From: Nocardia aurantiaca
GTDB taxonomy: Bacteria > Actinomycetota > Actinomycetes > Mycobacteriales > Mycobacteriaceae
Length of the DNA: 64,000 nucleotides
NCBI RefSeq assembly: GCF_009708175.1
Contig: NZ_WMBB01000005.1
Location: 310,001-374,000 of the forward strand
Direction: 5' to 3'
The notes below the pieces were generated by a model. It did no database searches. It had not been told where the DNA came from and saw nothing but the letters and a program-made list of their open reading frames with translations. A program made the translations under genes and the position numbers. How positions within the stretch are numbered: the stretch's first letter is position 1; every line of letters begins with the position of its first letter. Below, piece by piece: positions 50,968 through 60,763 of this stretch.

Positions 50968-52563
50968 ATGGATGCAGAGGGCACTGGTCAACTGGTGGCA
51001 AGCGCGCGGTCGCAGGCGCTCGGGGATCTTTTGCGGCGCAGCGCCGCCCGGGTCCCGGACAAGATCGCGCTGGTCTGGCGGGAACGGCGGGAGAGCTACG
51101 CCGACCTGGACGCGGCGGTGAACCGGGTCGCGCACAGCCTGGCCGATCGCGGTGTGACGCAGGGCGATCGGATCGCGATCTACTCGCACAACTGCCGCGA
51201 ATTCGTGCTCGCTTACTTCGCGCTGGCACGGCTGGGCGCGATTTCGGTGCCCATCAACTTCATGCTCACCGCCGATGAGGTCGCGTTCATCCTCGAGCAC
51301 TCCGGTGCCGTGGGCCTGGTCACCGAGGACGGGCTGGCAGGGGAGGCCGAGGCCGCGGTGAAGCAGCTGGGCGACAGTGAGATCCGGCTGTTCGGATGGA
51401 TCGGGCTTTCGGGACTGCCCGCGGCGGCCGGGTGGGAGGACGTGAGCGCCTGGGAGCACCACGCCGATACCTCGGCGCCGGAGGTGTTCGTCGGCGACGA
51501 CGATCCCATCCAGATCATGTACACCTCCGGCACGGAGTCGCGCCCCAAGGGCGCGACGCTGTCCAGCCGTGGGCTCATCGCGCAGTACACCAGCGCGGTC
51601 GTGGACGGGCGCATGAGCGCGGACGATATCGAGGTGCACGCGCTGCCGCTATACCACTGCGCCCAGCTGCACTGCTTCCTCACGCCCGACCTGTGGCTGG
51701 GGGCGACCAGCATCCTGTTGCCGGGCCCCGACCCGGCGACCGTCCTGCGCACCATCGAAACCGAGCGCGCCACCAAACTGTTCTGCCCGCCCACCGTGTG
51801 GGTCTCGCTGCTGCGGCATCCCGACTTCGACAGCTTCGACCTGTCCTCGCTGCGCAAGGGCTACTACGGCGCGAGCATCATGCCGGTCGAGGTGCTGATC
51901 GAACTCTCCGAGCGACTGCCCGGCGTGGGTCTCACCAATTTCTACGGCCAGACCGAACTCGCCCCGCTGGCAACGGTTCTCGCCCCCGAGGACCAGCTGA
52001 CCAAGCCCGGCTCGGCGGGCCGGCCGGCCCTCAACGTCGAAACCCGCGTGGTCGATGACGACGACGTCCCGGTGGGCGTCGGCGTGGTCGGCGAGATCGT
52101 GCACCGCTCCCCGCAGGCGATGCTCTGCTACTGGAACGATCCCGCCAAAACCGCGGAAACCTTCCGCGGCGGCTGGTTCCACAGCGGCGACCTCGGCGTC
52201 ATGGACGCCGACGGCTACCTCAGCGTCGTCGACCGCAAGAAGGACATGATCAAGTCCGGCGGCGAGAACGTCGCCAGCCGCGAGGTCGAAGAGGTCCTCT
52301 ACGAGCACCCCGATGTCTCCGAGGCCGCCGTGGTCGGCATCCCGCATCCGCACTGGATCGAGGCCGTCACCGCGATCGTGGTGACGCGCGACGGAACCGA
52401 CCCGGCCGTCGCCGACATCATCACCCACTGCAAACAACGCCTGGCGGGCTACAAGGTCCCCAAATACGTGACATTCGTTGCGGCCCTGCCCAAGAACCCC
52501 AGCGGCAAGATCCTCAAACGCGAACTGCGCACCGCCCACGCCCATCTCGCCGCCGAGGCCTGA
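50968..52563 (+). CDS. AMP-dependent acyl-CoA synthetase (FadD-type)
   Basis: A 531-residue ligase that joins a carboxylic acid to CoA using ATP through an acyl-adenylate. Motifs: YTSGTESRPKGATLS (P-loop), the A5-type NFYGQTELAP, GWFHSGDLGVMDADGY, VDRKKDMIKSGGENVASREVE and the C-terminal Lys in NPSGKILKREL. The first 25 residues look flexible. The ATG at 50968 fits the family; the upstream extension is rejected. It lies divergent from the DapB-like operon, so the substrate could belong to the same pathway, but this is only context. Similar enzymes act on medium- or long-chain acids or aromatics. Confidence 0.93.
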   Translation: MDAEGTGQLVASARSQALGDLLRRSAARVPDKIALVWRERRESYADLDAAVNRVAHSLADRGVTQGDRIAIYSHNCREFVLAYFALARLGAISVPINFMLTADEVAFILEHSGAVGLVTEDGLAGEAEAAVKQLGDSEIRLFGWIGLSGLPAAAGWEDVSAWEHHADTSAPEVFVGDDDPIQIMYTSGTESRPKGATLSSRGLIAQYTSAVVDGRMSADDIEVHALPLYHCAQLHCFLTPDLWLGATSILLPGPDPATVLRTIETERATKLFCPPTVWVSLLRHPDFDSFDLSSLRKGYYGASIMPVEVLIELSERLPGVGLTNFYGQTELAPLATVLAPEDQLTKPGSAGRPALNVETRVVDDDDVPVGVGVVGEIVHRSPQAMLCYWNDPAKTAETFRGGWFHSGDLGVMDADGYLSVVDRKKDMIKSGGENVASREVEEVLYEHPDVSEAAVVGIPHPHWIEAVTAIVVTRDGTDPAVADIITHCKQRLAGYKVPKYVTFVAALPKNPSGKILKRELRTAHAHLAAEA

Positions 52564-52759
52564 TCAGGCGATCCCGTCCGCGATATTCGCGCGATCGCCG
52601 GGGTCCGCACTCGGGGCCCCGGCGAACCAGGCATCGATCTCGCGCGGCTGTGCCCGCGCCGTCGGTCGCAGGGGTCGAGGCCGGCACATTGGCGTCGTTC
52701 CATTTCGAGCGCTCGGGCTCATGCCCGGGACGGCATCCGGCCGAGACACCAGCGGTCGG

Positions 52760-53743
<984 letters not shown>

Positions 53744-53838
53744 GCGGTGAATCCTCCTCGGTAAGGCTGGAATTCGTGGCGGGAGCCGCTCACGGACACG
53801 ACGCTACGACCTGGAGCGCACTCCAAGTCAACCGCGGA

Positions 53839-54423
53839 TCAGCGACGGTTGGGCAGGTGATGGCGCAGCAGCACCGTGAGCTGGGTGCTGGCGTCGGTGA
53901 AGGGCAGCGCGGACTTCAGCGCCCGGCTCTGCACGATCGCGCCCTCGATCACCGACAGCGTGAAACCGGACAGCGAGCATGCCGTCGCCCGCTCGATCCC
54001 GGCCTCCACCAACCCGTCGGCCAGCCGTGCGGTCCATTCGGAGAATGCCTGCCCGGCGGCGGACTGCAGGGTCGGATCGAGTTCGTCGAGGGCGGCGGCC
54101 ATCATGAACGATCCCGCGCGGAACTCGCTGGTCTCCAATTGGCCGCGCCAGAAGCCCAGCAGCTCGTCGACCCACTCCTCCAGCGACGGTGCGACCGGGA
54201 GCGCGTCGGACATCCGGCTCACATGCGAGTAGACCATGCGGGACACGATGCGGGCCGCGGTCGCGACCAATTCGCCCTTGCCCGAAGGGAAGTGCTGATA
54301 GAGCGAGTTTCTGGACGCATTGCTGCGCTTGAGCAGCTCGTTCAGGCCGGCGGCGTGCACGCCGTGCTCCTGGACCGTGGTGATGGTGCTCGCGATCAAT
54401 CGGGCGCGCGGTCCGGCCGTCAT
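53839..54423 (-). CDS. TetR-family regulator of the FabH-like gene
   Basis: A 194-residue regulator. The N-terminal HTH (1-50) has ARLIASTITTVQEHGVHAAGLNELLKRSNASRNSLYQHFPSGKGELVATAA, with the recognition helix SRNSLYQHF. The C-terminal domain (60-190) contains WVDELLGFWRGQLETSEFRAGSFMMAAALDEL, resembling the subgroup whose repressors sense lipophilic or cationic compounds. The ATG at 54423 has GGAGGG seven bases upstream. It is divergent from the ketoacyl synthase III gene, and two palindromic sites lie between, one overlapping its own promoter. I infer that it represses both genes. Confidence 0.9.
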   Translation of the reverse strand: MTAGPRARLIASTITTVQEHGVHAAGLNELLKRSNASRNSLYQHFPSGKGELVATAARIVSRMVYSHVSRMSDALPVAPSLEEWVDELLGFWRGQLETSEFRAGSFMMAAALDELDPTLQSAAGQAFSEWTARLADGLVEAGIERATACSLSGFTLSVIEGAIVQSRALKSALPFTDASTQLTVLLRHHLPNRR

Positions 54424-54444
54424 GCAAATCCCTCCAGCCCTTGT

Positions 54445-54461
54445 GTGAACCGATCGGTCCA
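54445..54461. promoter_or_regulatory. TetR operator 1
   Basis: GTGAACCGATCGGTCCA, a near-perfect inverted repeat around CGATCG, 22 bases from the TetR start codon. It shares its core with operator 2. Confidence 0.8.
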
Positions 54462-54479
54462 TGTTAAACCTTTTCCTAT

Positions 54480-54497
54480 GTGAACCGATCGGTTCAC
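54480..54497. promoter_or_regulatory. TetR operator 2
   Basis: The perfect 18-base palindrome GTGAACCGATCGGTTCAC, 19 bases before the FabH-like start codon. Centre-to-centre distance from operator 1 is about 35 bases. Two matching sites in one divergent region suggest cooperative repression of both genes. Confidence 0.85.
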
Positions 54498-54515
54498 GTC
54501 GAGAGGAATCCGCGC

Positions 54516-55553
54516 ATGCCAGTCCAGATCGCCACCGCCGCCCCGGTCGCCCACGCCGCGTTGCTCGGCCTGGGCGTCTATCGCCCACGCCGGGTGGTCC
54601 CCAATGCCGAGATCGTCGAGCGCATCGACTCCTCGGACGAATGGATCCGGACCCGCTCCGGCATCGAGGCCCGCCACTGGGCCGAACCCGACGAGACCAT
54701 CGTCAGCATGAGCACCGCCGCCGCCGCCGACGCTCTCGCCGCCGCCGGCGTCACCGCGCAGCAGATCGACGCGGTCATCCTGGCCACGTCCTCGCAGATG
54801 GTGCTCGGCCCGTCGGCCGGGGCCGTGGTCGCCACCGAACTCGGCATGCACGACACCGCCGCCTTCGACGTGTCGGCCGGGTGCGCGGGCTTCTGCTACG
54901 CGCTGGCCAATGGCGCCAACCTGGTGCGCGCCGGGCAGGCCCGGCACGTGCTGGTGATCGGCGTGGAGCGGCTCTCGGACCTGCTCGATCGGGACGACCG
55001 CACCTGTGCGTTCATCTTCGCCGACGGAGCGGGCGCGGTCGTGGTGGGCCCGTCGGACGCCGAGGGCATCGGCCCGGTGGCCTGGGGCTCGGACGGCAGC
55101 CAAACCGCGGCGATCAAGCAGGACAAGGACTTTCAGCAGTACTTCGCCGAGGTGGCCGAGGCCGAGGCCACCGGTGGCACCACGGTGCGGCCTTACATCC
55201 GAATGAACGGGACCGCCGTATTCCGTTGGGCCGTAACATTTTTGGAGAAGGCGTGCCGCGACGCGCTGGATCAGGCGGGCCTCACCGTCGAGGATCTGGA
55301 CGCGTTCGTCCCGCACCAGGCCAACAGCCGCATCACCGACGCGCTGGTGCGCGCCCTGCACATGCCCGAAAACATCGCTGTCGCAAGGGATATCGCCGAA
55401 ACCGGCAACACCAGTGCCGCCTCCATCCCGATGGCCATGGAGCAACTGCTGCGCTCCGGTGCCGCCCAGCCGGGCGACACCGCGCTGCTGCTGGGCTTCG
55501 GCGCGGGCCTGGCCTACGCCGGTCAGGTGGTCAAGCTCCCCGCCATCGCCTGA
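54516..55553 (+). CDS. Ketoacyl-ACP synthase III (FabH-like)
   Basis: A 345-residue condensing enzyme. Catalytic triad: C123 in DVSAGCAGFCYAL, the His in AFVPHQANSRI and the Asn in AETGNTSAAS. Substrate-entry residues are in DEWIRTRSGIEARHW. The ATG at 54516 has GAGAGGA nine bases upstream; a GTG in the operator (54480) is in frame but is rejected. It is regulated, from context, by the divergent TetR protein. Being outside a fatty acid operon and under its own regulator, it may make a specialised acyl starter or extend exogenous acyl-CoA. It converges with the spermidine operon at a strong terminator. Confidence 0.93.
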   Translation: MPVQIATAAPVAHAALLGLGVYRPRRVVPNAEIVERIDSSDEWIRTRSGIEARHWAEPDETIVSMSTAAAADALAAAGVTAQQIDAVILATSSQMVLGPSAGAVVATELGMHDTAAFDVSAGCAGFCYALANGANLVRAGQARHVLVIGVERLSDLLDRDDRTCAFIFADGAGAVVVGPSDAEGIGPVAWGSDGSQTAAIKQDKDFQQYFAEVAEAEATGGTTVRPYIRMNGTAVFRWAVTFLEKACRDALDQAGLTVEDLDAFVPHQANSRITDALVRALHMPENIAVARDIAETGNTSAASIPMAMEQLLRSGAAQPGDTALLLGFGAGLAYAGQVVKLPAIA

Positions 55554-55613
55554 GGATCGGCCCGAAGACAACGAAATCCGTTGTGTCAGACCACGGAAAC
55601 CGTAGCAATCGCA

Positions 55614-55647
55614 AAGCGCCCCCGCACGAGTTCGTGCGGGGGCGCTT
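55614..55647. terminator. Bidirectional terminator hairpin
   Basis: A perfect 16-base stem (55614-55629 pairs with 55632-55647), starting AAGCGCCCCCGCACGA, with a loop of about four bases. It lies between the FabH-like stop (55553) and the minus-strand stop of the spermidine synthase fusion (55666), serving both. Confidence 0.85.
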
Positions 55648-55665
55648 CGGGACAGAGCTGATCGA

Positions 55666-56883
55666 CTAGACGGTCACGCCCACACGCAGCGCGTGCGGCT
55701 CGATCGCGCCACGGACGAGGGCCTGCTCGTCGATGGTCTGCGCCTTGTAGGGAAGGGTCGGCAGGGTGCCGGTCATCTTGGCCACGGGATCCGCGATCGC
55801 CTTCGGAGTGCCGAAGATGAAGGTCCACTCGTGCTCGTCGCTCACATACGGGACGACGGTCTCGAACAGGTTGTGGAAGCGGGTCCACGAGCGCTTGAGC
55901 GTCTCGTTGCGCCACATGGTCTGACAGCCGGCCTGCGCGGCGAGCACCCCGCCTTCGGCCAGCAGCGCCTTGCAGCGGTTGAGGAAGTCGTCCTCGTAGA
56001 GGCGGTTGTGCTGCGCGTCCTCGACCCGCTCGTCCGGCAGGTCGATGCAGATCATGTCGTAGCGCACGCCCGCGGCCTCGGCCTCGGCCAGGAAGTCCCA
56101 GCCGTCGGCATAGTGCATCTTGATCGGGCCGGTCTGCGCGACCGCCTCGGCCAGGTCGGCCCGGGTGTAGCCGTAGGGGAGGTGCTCGGCGCACAACTCC
56201 ACCTCCAACTGGTCGATGTCGACGTGATCGACGAGCGATGCGCCCGCGGCCACCGACATCTGTGAGGCGACGCCCTCACCGGAACCGATGATCAGCACCT
56301 TGTCCAGCTTCTCGGCCAGCGCGTAGCCCGGGACCAGCATGGCCTCGTGGTAGGTGAGCTGCGAGAACTCGGTGGACTGGCGGTCGTCGTCGGAGAACAG
56401 GGAGATGCCCTGCTCGGTGCGCGCGATCACCATGTGCTGGAACGGGGTGTTGGTGTCCACGATGGTTTCCGTGGTGTTCCACACCCGGGTCAGGCCCTCG
56501 CCGACGGGTTCGTGGATCCGGCGGGCGGTGTGGCCGCGCTGGATGACCTCGATATTGACCGAACCCGGCGACAGCTCCTGCTGCAGCAGTTCGACCGCCT
56601 TGGTGGCGCCGGAACCGATGCTGCCGCAAGTGAATACGTCGACGAAAATGTCGCCGGACTCAGGGTAGGTGTGAATCGAGGCGTGCGACTCGGCCAGGAG
56701 GGCCAGGATGGTGACACCCTGCGGCTCGAACTTCTTGCTCACCACATCGCAGATGGTCACCCCCGCGGCGACCAGCGATTTTCGAAGCGCGGTTTCGAGT
56801 CGTTCGAGGTCGTCACAGAGGCCAGCGTCGACACCACCGAACTCGGCCAGCACATGCCAGCCGGTGAATTCTGCCGTGATCAT
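55666..56883 (-). CDS. speE: AdoMetDC-spermidine synthase fusion protein
   Basis: A 405-residue two-domain protein. Domain 1 (1-115) is a prokaryotic (class 1B, SpeH/SpeD-type) S-adenosylmethionine decarboxylase-like proenzyme: LLAESHASIHTYPE has the Glu65-Ser66 self-cleavage site that makes the pyruvoyl group, His71 and Cys86 (DVFTCGS), equivalent to T. maritima Ser63, His68 and Cys83. Domain 2 (125-405) is an aminopropyltransferase: EFSQLTYHEAM, IIGSGEG (199-204) for the nucleotide, DIDQ and D281-x2-D284 in CIDLPDERVED. Together they can turn putrescine and AdoMet into spermidine. The decarboxylase gene lies nine bases upstream. Alternative: some AdoMetDC-like proteins are ornithine or arginine decarboxylases. 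Confidence 0.92.
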   Translation of the reverse strand: MITAEFTGWHVLAEFGGVDAGLCDDLERLETALRKSLVAAGVTICDVVSKKFEPQGVTILALLAESHASIHTYPESGDIFVDVFTCGSIGSGATKAVELLQQELSPGSVNIEVIQRGHTARRIHEPVGEGLTRVWNTTETIVDTNTPFQHMVIARTEQGISLFSDDDRQSTEFSQLTYHEAMLVPGYALAEKLDKVLIIGSGEGVASQMSVAAGASLVDHVDIDQLEVELCAEHLPYGYTRADLAEAVAQTGPIKMHYADGWDFLAEAEAAGVRYDMICIDLPDERVEDAQHNRLYEDDFLNRCKALLAEGGVLAAQAGCQTMWRNETLKRSWTRFHNLFETVVPYVSDEHEWTFIFGTPKAIADPVAKMTGTLPTLPYKAQTIDEQALVRGAIEPHALRVGVTV

Positions 56884-56892
56884 GGCTAAAAC

Positions 56893-58008
56893 TCACTCTC
56901 GCTCAGCGCCAGTGACATGAACAGTCAAAGGCGGAAAACCGTTGAAGGACACCGACGAATAGCTCGCCGTATAGGCGCCGGTCTCGAGGATCCGAACGGG
57001 ATCACCGGCTCGCAACGTGGTCGGAAGGAGGACACGAGTGCGTTGATAGAGTACATCGTCGCCGTCACAAGTAGGACCAGCTACCACTGCTTCGTCCTTC
57101 GGATCCGTGTCCCGATCGGTTTCGAATCGGTAGGCGATGTACTCGTTCTCAGTCTCGGCCATACCGTTGTAGCGGCCGATATCGAGGTATACCCAGCGCC
57201 GCCCGTCCGGCGCGATGCGAACATTCACCACTTCGGCGTGAATCACACCGGTGTTGCCCACCAGGGCGCGACCGGGCTCCACGACGAGTTCGGTGTGTTC
57301 CGGGAGATAGCGGGCCGCCGAGTCGGCGATCGCCGCGCCCAGCTCCGCGAGTCCGGGAGCTGGGTCGGCGTACGAAATCGGCAGTCCCCCACCGATATTC
57401 ACCGCAGTGACAGGAATGTCCTTGACAGCCAACGCTTCTGCGATGGCCCCCGCCTGCTCGATGCCGATGCCCCACGCGTTCGGGTCCAGCTGCTGCGAAC
57501 CGACGTGGAAATAGGGGCCGACCACCTGCAAGCCGAGATCGCGGGCGCGCACCAGCAGGCGCGTGGCCTCGCCGGGCGCGCAGCCGAACTTGGTCCCGAA
57601 CGGCGTCTGCGACTGCGGAGCCGACGACAGGAACCGGCACTCGACCTCCGAGCCCGGCGCATGCTCGGCGATGCGTTCCAGGTCGTCCTCGGTGTCGAAG
57701 GCGTAGCGGCGCACACCCGCCGCGGAGGCGGTGGCGATCTGCGAGGCCTTCTTGATCGGGTTGCCGTAGCACATGACGGCCGGATCGACGCCCTGCTCCA
57801 GGCAGAGTTCGATCTCGCCGACGCTGGCGACGTCGAACTCGGCGCCCTCGTCATTCAGCAGCCGGATGATCTCCGGCAACGGACTCGCCTTGACGGCGAA
57901 GCGAATTCGCGCCGAAGGTAGCGCGGCACGCAGTGCGCGGAAGTTCGCGCGCACCCGGTTCAGGTCGACGACCAGACAGGGCGACTCGGGCAGGTTTCGA
58001 TCGGTCAA
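56893..58008 (-). CDS. Ornithine/lysine decarboxylase (alanine racemase-fold, PLP)
   Basis: A 371-residue fold-type III PLP decarboxylase of the bacterial lysine/ornithine decarboxylase group. Lys40 in RIRFAVKASP binds PLP; other contacts are HVGSQ, NIGGGLP and EPGRALVG; Cys314-Asp315 in GPTCDGDDVLY match the ODC active-site pair given by the partner subunit. The start is TTG at 58008, with GGAGAG ten bases upstream; the open frame reaches 58119 but the added residues lack family similarity. It makes putrescine or cadaverine. Nine bases after its stop the AdoMetDC-SpeE fusion begins, so the operon codes a full route from ornithine and AdoMet to spermidine. Confidence 0.93.
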   Translation of the reverse strand: MTDRNLPESPCLVVDLNRVRANFRALRAALPSARIRFAVKASPLPEIIRLLNDEGAEFDVASVGEIELCLEQGVDPAVMCYGNPIKKASQIATASAAGVRRYAFDTEDDLERIAEHAPGSEVECRFLSSAPQSQTPFGTKFGCAPGEATRLLVRARDLGLQVVGPYFHVGSQQLDPNAWGIGIEQAGAIAEALAVKDIPVTAVNIGGGLPISYADPAPGLAELGAAIADSAARYLPEHTELVVEPGRALVGNTGVIHAEVVNVRIAPDGRRWVYLDIGRYNGMAETENEYIAYRFETDRDTDPKDEAVVAGPTCDGDDVLYQRTRVLLPTTLRAGDPVRILETGAYTASYSSVSFNGFPPLTVHVTGAERE

Positions 58009-58209
58009 TCTAAGGGAACTCTCCGTGGTTCGGTGGGCGAGCCGGAATTTGGCAACAGTGCGCGAGAATAGCAGCGTTCGGCCTCGAAAAACGAACCGGT
58101 GCTGGGTCGACTGCATCACGCTATCGCGGCCGGAGCCCGGCGGCGACGTCCAGCGGCTTACAGGAGTGTGACAGGAAGAGGGCCGCGAGCGGCCCCGGTG
58201 TTCTCCGGG

Positions 58210-60717
58210 TCAGCCCGCGCTGACCGAGACCTCGTCGAACACAACCTCGCCCGCGGCATCGGATTCGGACAGGTCGACGACGGCGTCGATGGACCAGCCG
58301 TGATCCCCGGCCGGATCGTCGAGCACCTGCCGCACCCGCCAGAAGCCGGGCCGCTGCTCGACCTGGAACAGCTTCGGGCCTCGGGCGTTCGGGCCGGTGC
58401 CGATGGTGTCGTATTCGGCGAAATAGGGGCCGAATTCGGCCTCCCAGTCCAGCTCGTCGCCCAGTTCGGCGAGCGCCTCCCAACGCCGCAGCGCCGCCAG
58501 GTCCACGCGCCGGAACATCGCATTGCGTACCAGCACCCGGAAGGCGCGCTCGTTGGCGGAGATGGGTCGCACCGTCTCGGCCCCGAAGGCCACCTGCTGC
58601 TCGTCGGATTCGGCGCCCGGATTCGTGAGCTGCTCCCATTCGTCGAGCAGGCTGGAATCCACCTGCCGGATCAGCTCGCCCAGCCATTCGGTGATGTCGT
58701 CGAGTTCCTCGGTGCGCGCCTGCTCCGGCACGGTCCGGCGCAGCGCGCGGTAGGCGTCGGCCAGATAGCGCAGCACCACGCCCTCGGAGCGGGCCAGCTC
58801 GTAGCCGGATACCAATTCGGCGAAGGTCATGGAGCGCTCGACCATTTCGCGCACCACGGATTTGGGGGAGGGCTCGAACTCCGAGACCCAGGGGTGTCCG
58901 CCCTTGTAGGTCTCGAACGCGGGCTCGATGAGCTCGGCCAGGGGCTTGGGCCAGGTGACCTCTTCGAGCAGTTCCATGCGCTCTTCGTATTCGATGCCGT
59001 CGGCCTTCATCTCCGCGACGGCCTCGCCGCGCGCCTTGTGCTGCTGGGCCATGAGCAGTTGGCGCGGGTCCTCGAGGGTGGACTCGATGAGCGAGATGAC
59101 ATCGACGGTGTAGGTCGGCGACTCCTTGTCCAGCAGCTCCAATGCGGCCAGCGCGAACGGTGACAGCGGCTGGTCCAGGGCGAAGTCGCGTTGCAGGTCC
59201 ACGGTCAGCCGCGCCCGGCGGCCGTACTGGTCGGGTTCGTCGAGTTGCTGCACCACACCGGCGTCCCGCAGCGCCCGGTACAGCCGGATCGCCTTGAGGA
59301 TGTGCTTGCGCTGCGCGGGCCGCGGCTCATGGTTCTCCTCCAGCAGATGCCGCATGGCGTCGAAACAATTGCCTTTGCGCGCAATCACATTCAGCAGCAT
59401 GGAGTTGGTCACGTTGAACCGCGAGACCATGGGTTCGGGCGAGGCCGCGACCAGCCTGTCGAAGGTCTCCTCCGACCAGGACACGAAGCCCTCCGGTGGC
59501 TTGCGCTTCTGGACCTTCTTCAGCTTCTTGGGGTCGTCGCCGGCCTTGGCGATCAGCCGCGCGTTCTCCACCTCGTGCTCGGGCGCCTGCACCACGACCG
59601 TGCCCATGGTGTCGTAGCCCGCGCGCCCGGCCCGGCCCGCGATCTGATGGAACTCGCGGGCATTGAGCCGGCGGGTGCGCACGCCGTCGAACTTGGTGAG
59701 CCCGGTGAGCAGCACTGTGCGGATCGGCACATTGATGCCGACACCGAGGGTGTCTGTGCCGCACACCACTTTCAGCAGCCCGTCCTGCGCGAGCTTCTCG
59801 ACCAGTCGCCGGTACTTGGGCAGCATGCCCGCGTGGTGCACGCCGATGCCGTGGCGGATGAACCGCGACAGCGTCTTGCCGAAGCCGGTCGCGAAGCGGA
59901 ACTCTCCGATGGCCGCGGCGATGGCCTCCTTCTCCGCCTTGGAGGAGATGTTCACGCTCATCAGCGCCTGCGCCCGCTCCATGGCCGCCGCCTGGGTGAA
60001 GTGCACGACGTACACCGGCGCGAGGCTGGTGGTCACCAGATCCTCGAGCGTCTCGGTGATCGGGGTGCGCACATACGAAAAGCTCAGCGGCACCGGCCGT
60101 TCGGAGCCGGAGACGATGGCGGTCTCGCGGCCGGTGCGCTCGGTGAGGTCCGCGGAGAAGAAGTCGACCTCGCCCAGGGTCGCCGACATGAGCAGGAACT
60201 GCGCCTTGGGCAGTTCGATCAGCGGCACCTGCCACGCCCAGCCGCGATCCGGGTCGGCGTAGTAGTGGAACTCGTCCATGACGACCTGGCCGACATTGGC
60301 CGCCGCGCCCTCGCGCAACGCCAGATTCGCCAGGATCTCCGCGGTGGCGCAGATGATCGGCGCCTCCGGGTTCACCGCCGCGTCGCCGGTCACCATGCCC
60401 ACCCGGTCGGCTCCGAAGATGTCGCACAGCGCGAAGAACTTCTCGCTCACCAGCGCCTTGATCGGCGCGGTGTAGTAACTGCGCTCGCCCTTGTTCAAGG
60501 CGGCGAAGTGCGCGCCCAGCGCGACCAGCGACTTACCGGAACCGGTCGGGGTGTTCAGGATGACGTTGGACCCCGTCACCAGCTCCAGCAGCGCTTCTTC
60601 CTGCGCCGGGTACAGCTTCAGGCCCGCCGAGCTCGCCCAGTCGGCGAAGGTCTCGTACAACCACTCCGGGTCCACGTCGGATATGGCACGGTCGGGAACC
60701 AAGTCGGACAGCTGCAC
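58210..60717 (-). CDS. DEAD/DEAH-box helicase with DUF3516 domain
   Basis: An 835-residue Ski2-like helicase. Walker A is NTPTGSGKSLVA, Walker B region VVMDEFHYYAD, SAT in LLMSATLGEVDF and the C-domain motif HQIAGRAGRAGYD. The C-terminal half (about 440-835) is the DUF3516 domain found after helicases in actinobacteria, with winged-helix-like and conserved acidic stretches. Substrate RNA or DNA is not known. The GTG at 60717 is chosen because the family starts with QLSDLVP; the upstream frame is low-complexity. The PAC2 gene ends 46 bases upstream on the same strand, so they may be one operon. Confidence 0.93.
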   Translation of the reverse strand: MQLSDLVPDRAISDVDPEWLYETFADWASSAGLKLYPAQEEALLELVTGSNVILNTPTGSGKSLVALGAHFAALNKGERSYYTAPIKALVSEKFFALCDIFGADRVGMVTGDAAVNPEAPIICATAEILANLALREGAAANVGQVVMDEFHYYADPDRGWAWQVPLIELPKAQFLLMSATLGEVDFFSADLTERTGRETAIVSGSERPVPLSFSYVRTPITETLEDLVTTSLAPVYVVHFTQAAAMERAQALMSVNISSKAEKEAIAAAIGEFRFATGFGKTLSRFIRHGIGVHHAGMLPKYRRLVEKLAQDGLLKVVCGTDTLGVGINVPIRTVLLTGLTKFDGVRTRRLNAREFHQIAGRAGRAGYDTMGTVVVQAPEHEVENARLIAKAGDDPKKLKKVQKRKPPEGFVSWSEETFDRLVAASPEPMVSRFNVTNSMLLNVIARKGNCFDAMRHLLEENHEPRPAQRKHILKAIRLYRALRDAGVVQQLDEPDQYGRRARLTVDLQRDFALDQPLSPFALAALELLDKESPTYTVDVISLIESTLEDPRQLLMAQQHKARGEAVAEMKADGIEYEERMELLEEVTWPKPLAELIEPAFETYKGGHPWVSEFEPSPKSVVREMVERSMTFAELVSGYELARSEGVVLRYLADAYRALRRTVPEQARTEELDDITEWLGELIRQVDSSLLDEWEQLTNPGAESDEQQVAFGAETVRPISANERAFRVLVRNAMFRRVDLAALRRWEALAELGDELDWEAEFGPYFAEYDTIGTGPNARGPKLFQVEQRPGFWRVRQVLDDPAGDHGWSIDAVVDLSESDAAGEVVFDEVSVSAG

Positions 60718-60763
60718 GCCGTCCAACGTTACCGGTCGGCGCCGGGAAAGCCGGTAGCGGCCA

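Noticed and set aside
55614-55647. Hairpin as a repeat element or CRISPR-like unit
   Set aside because: It occurs once, between convergent stops, and is best explained as a terminator.
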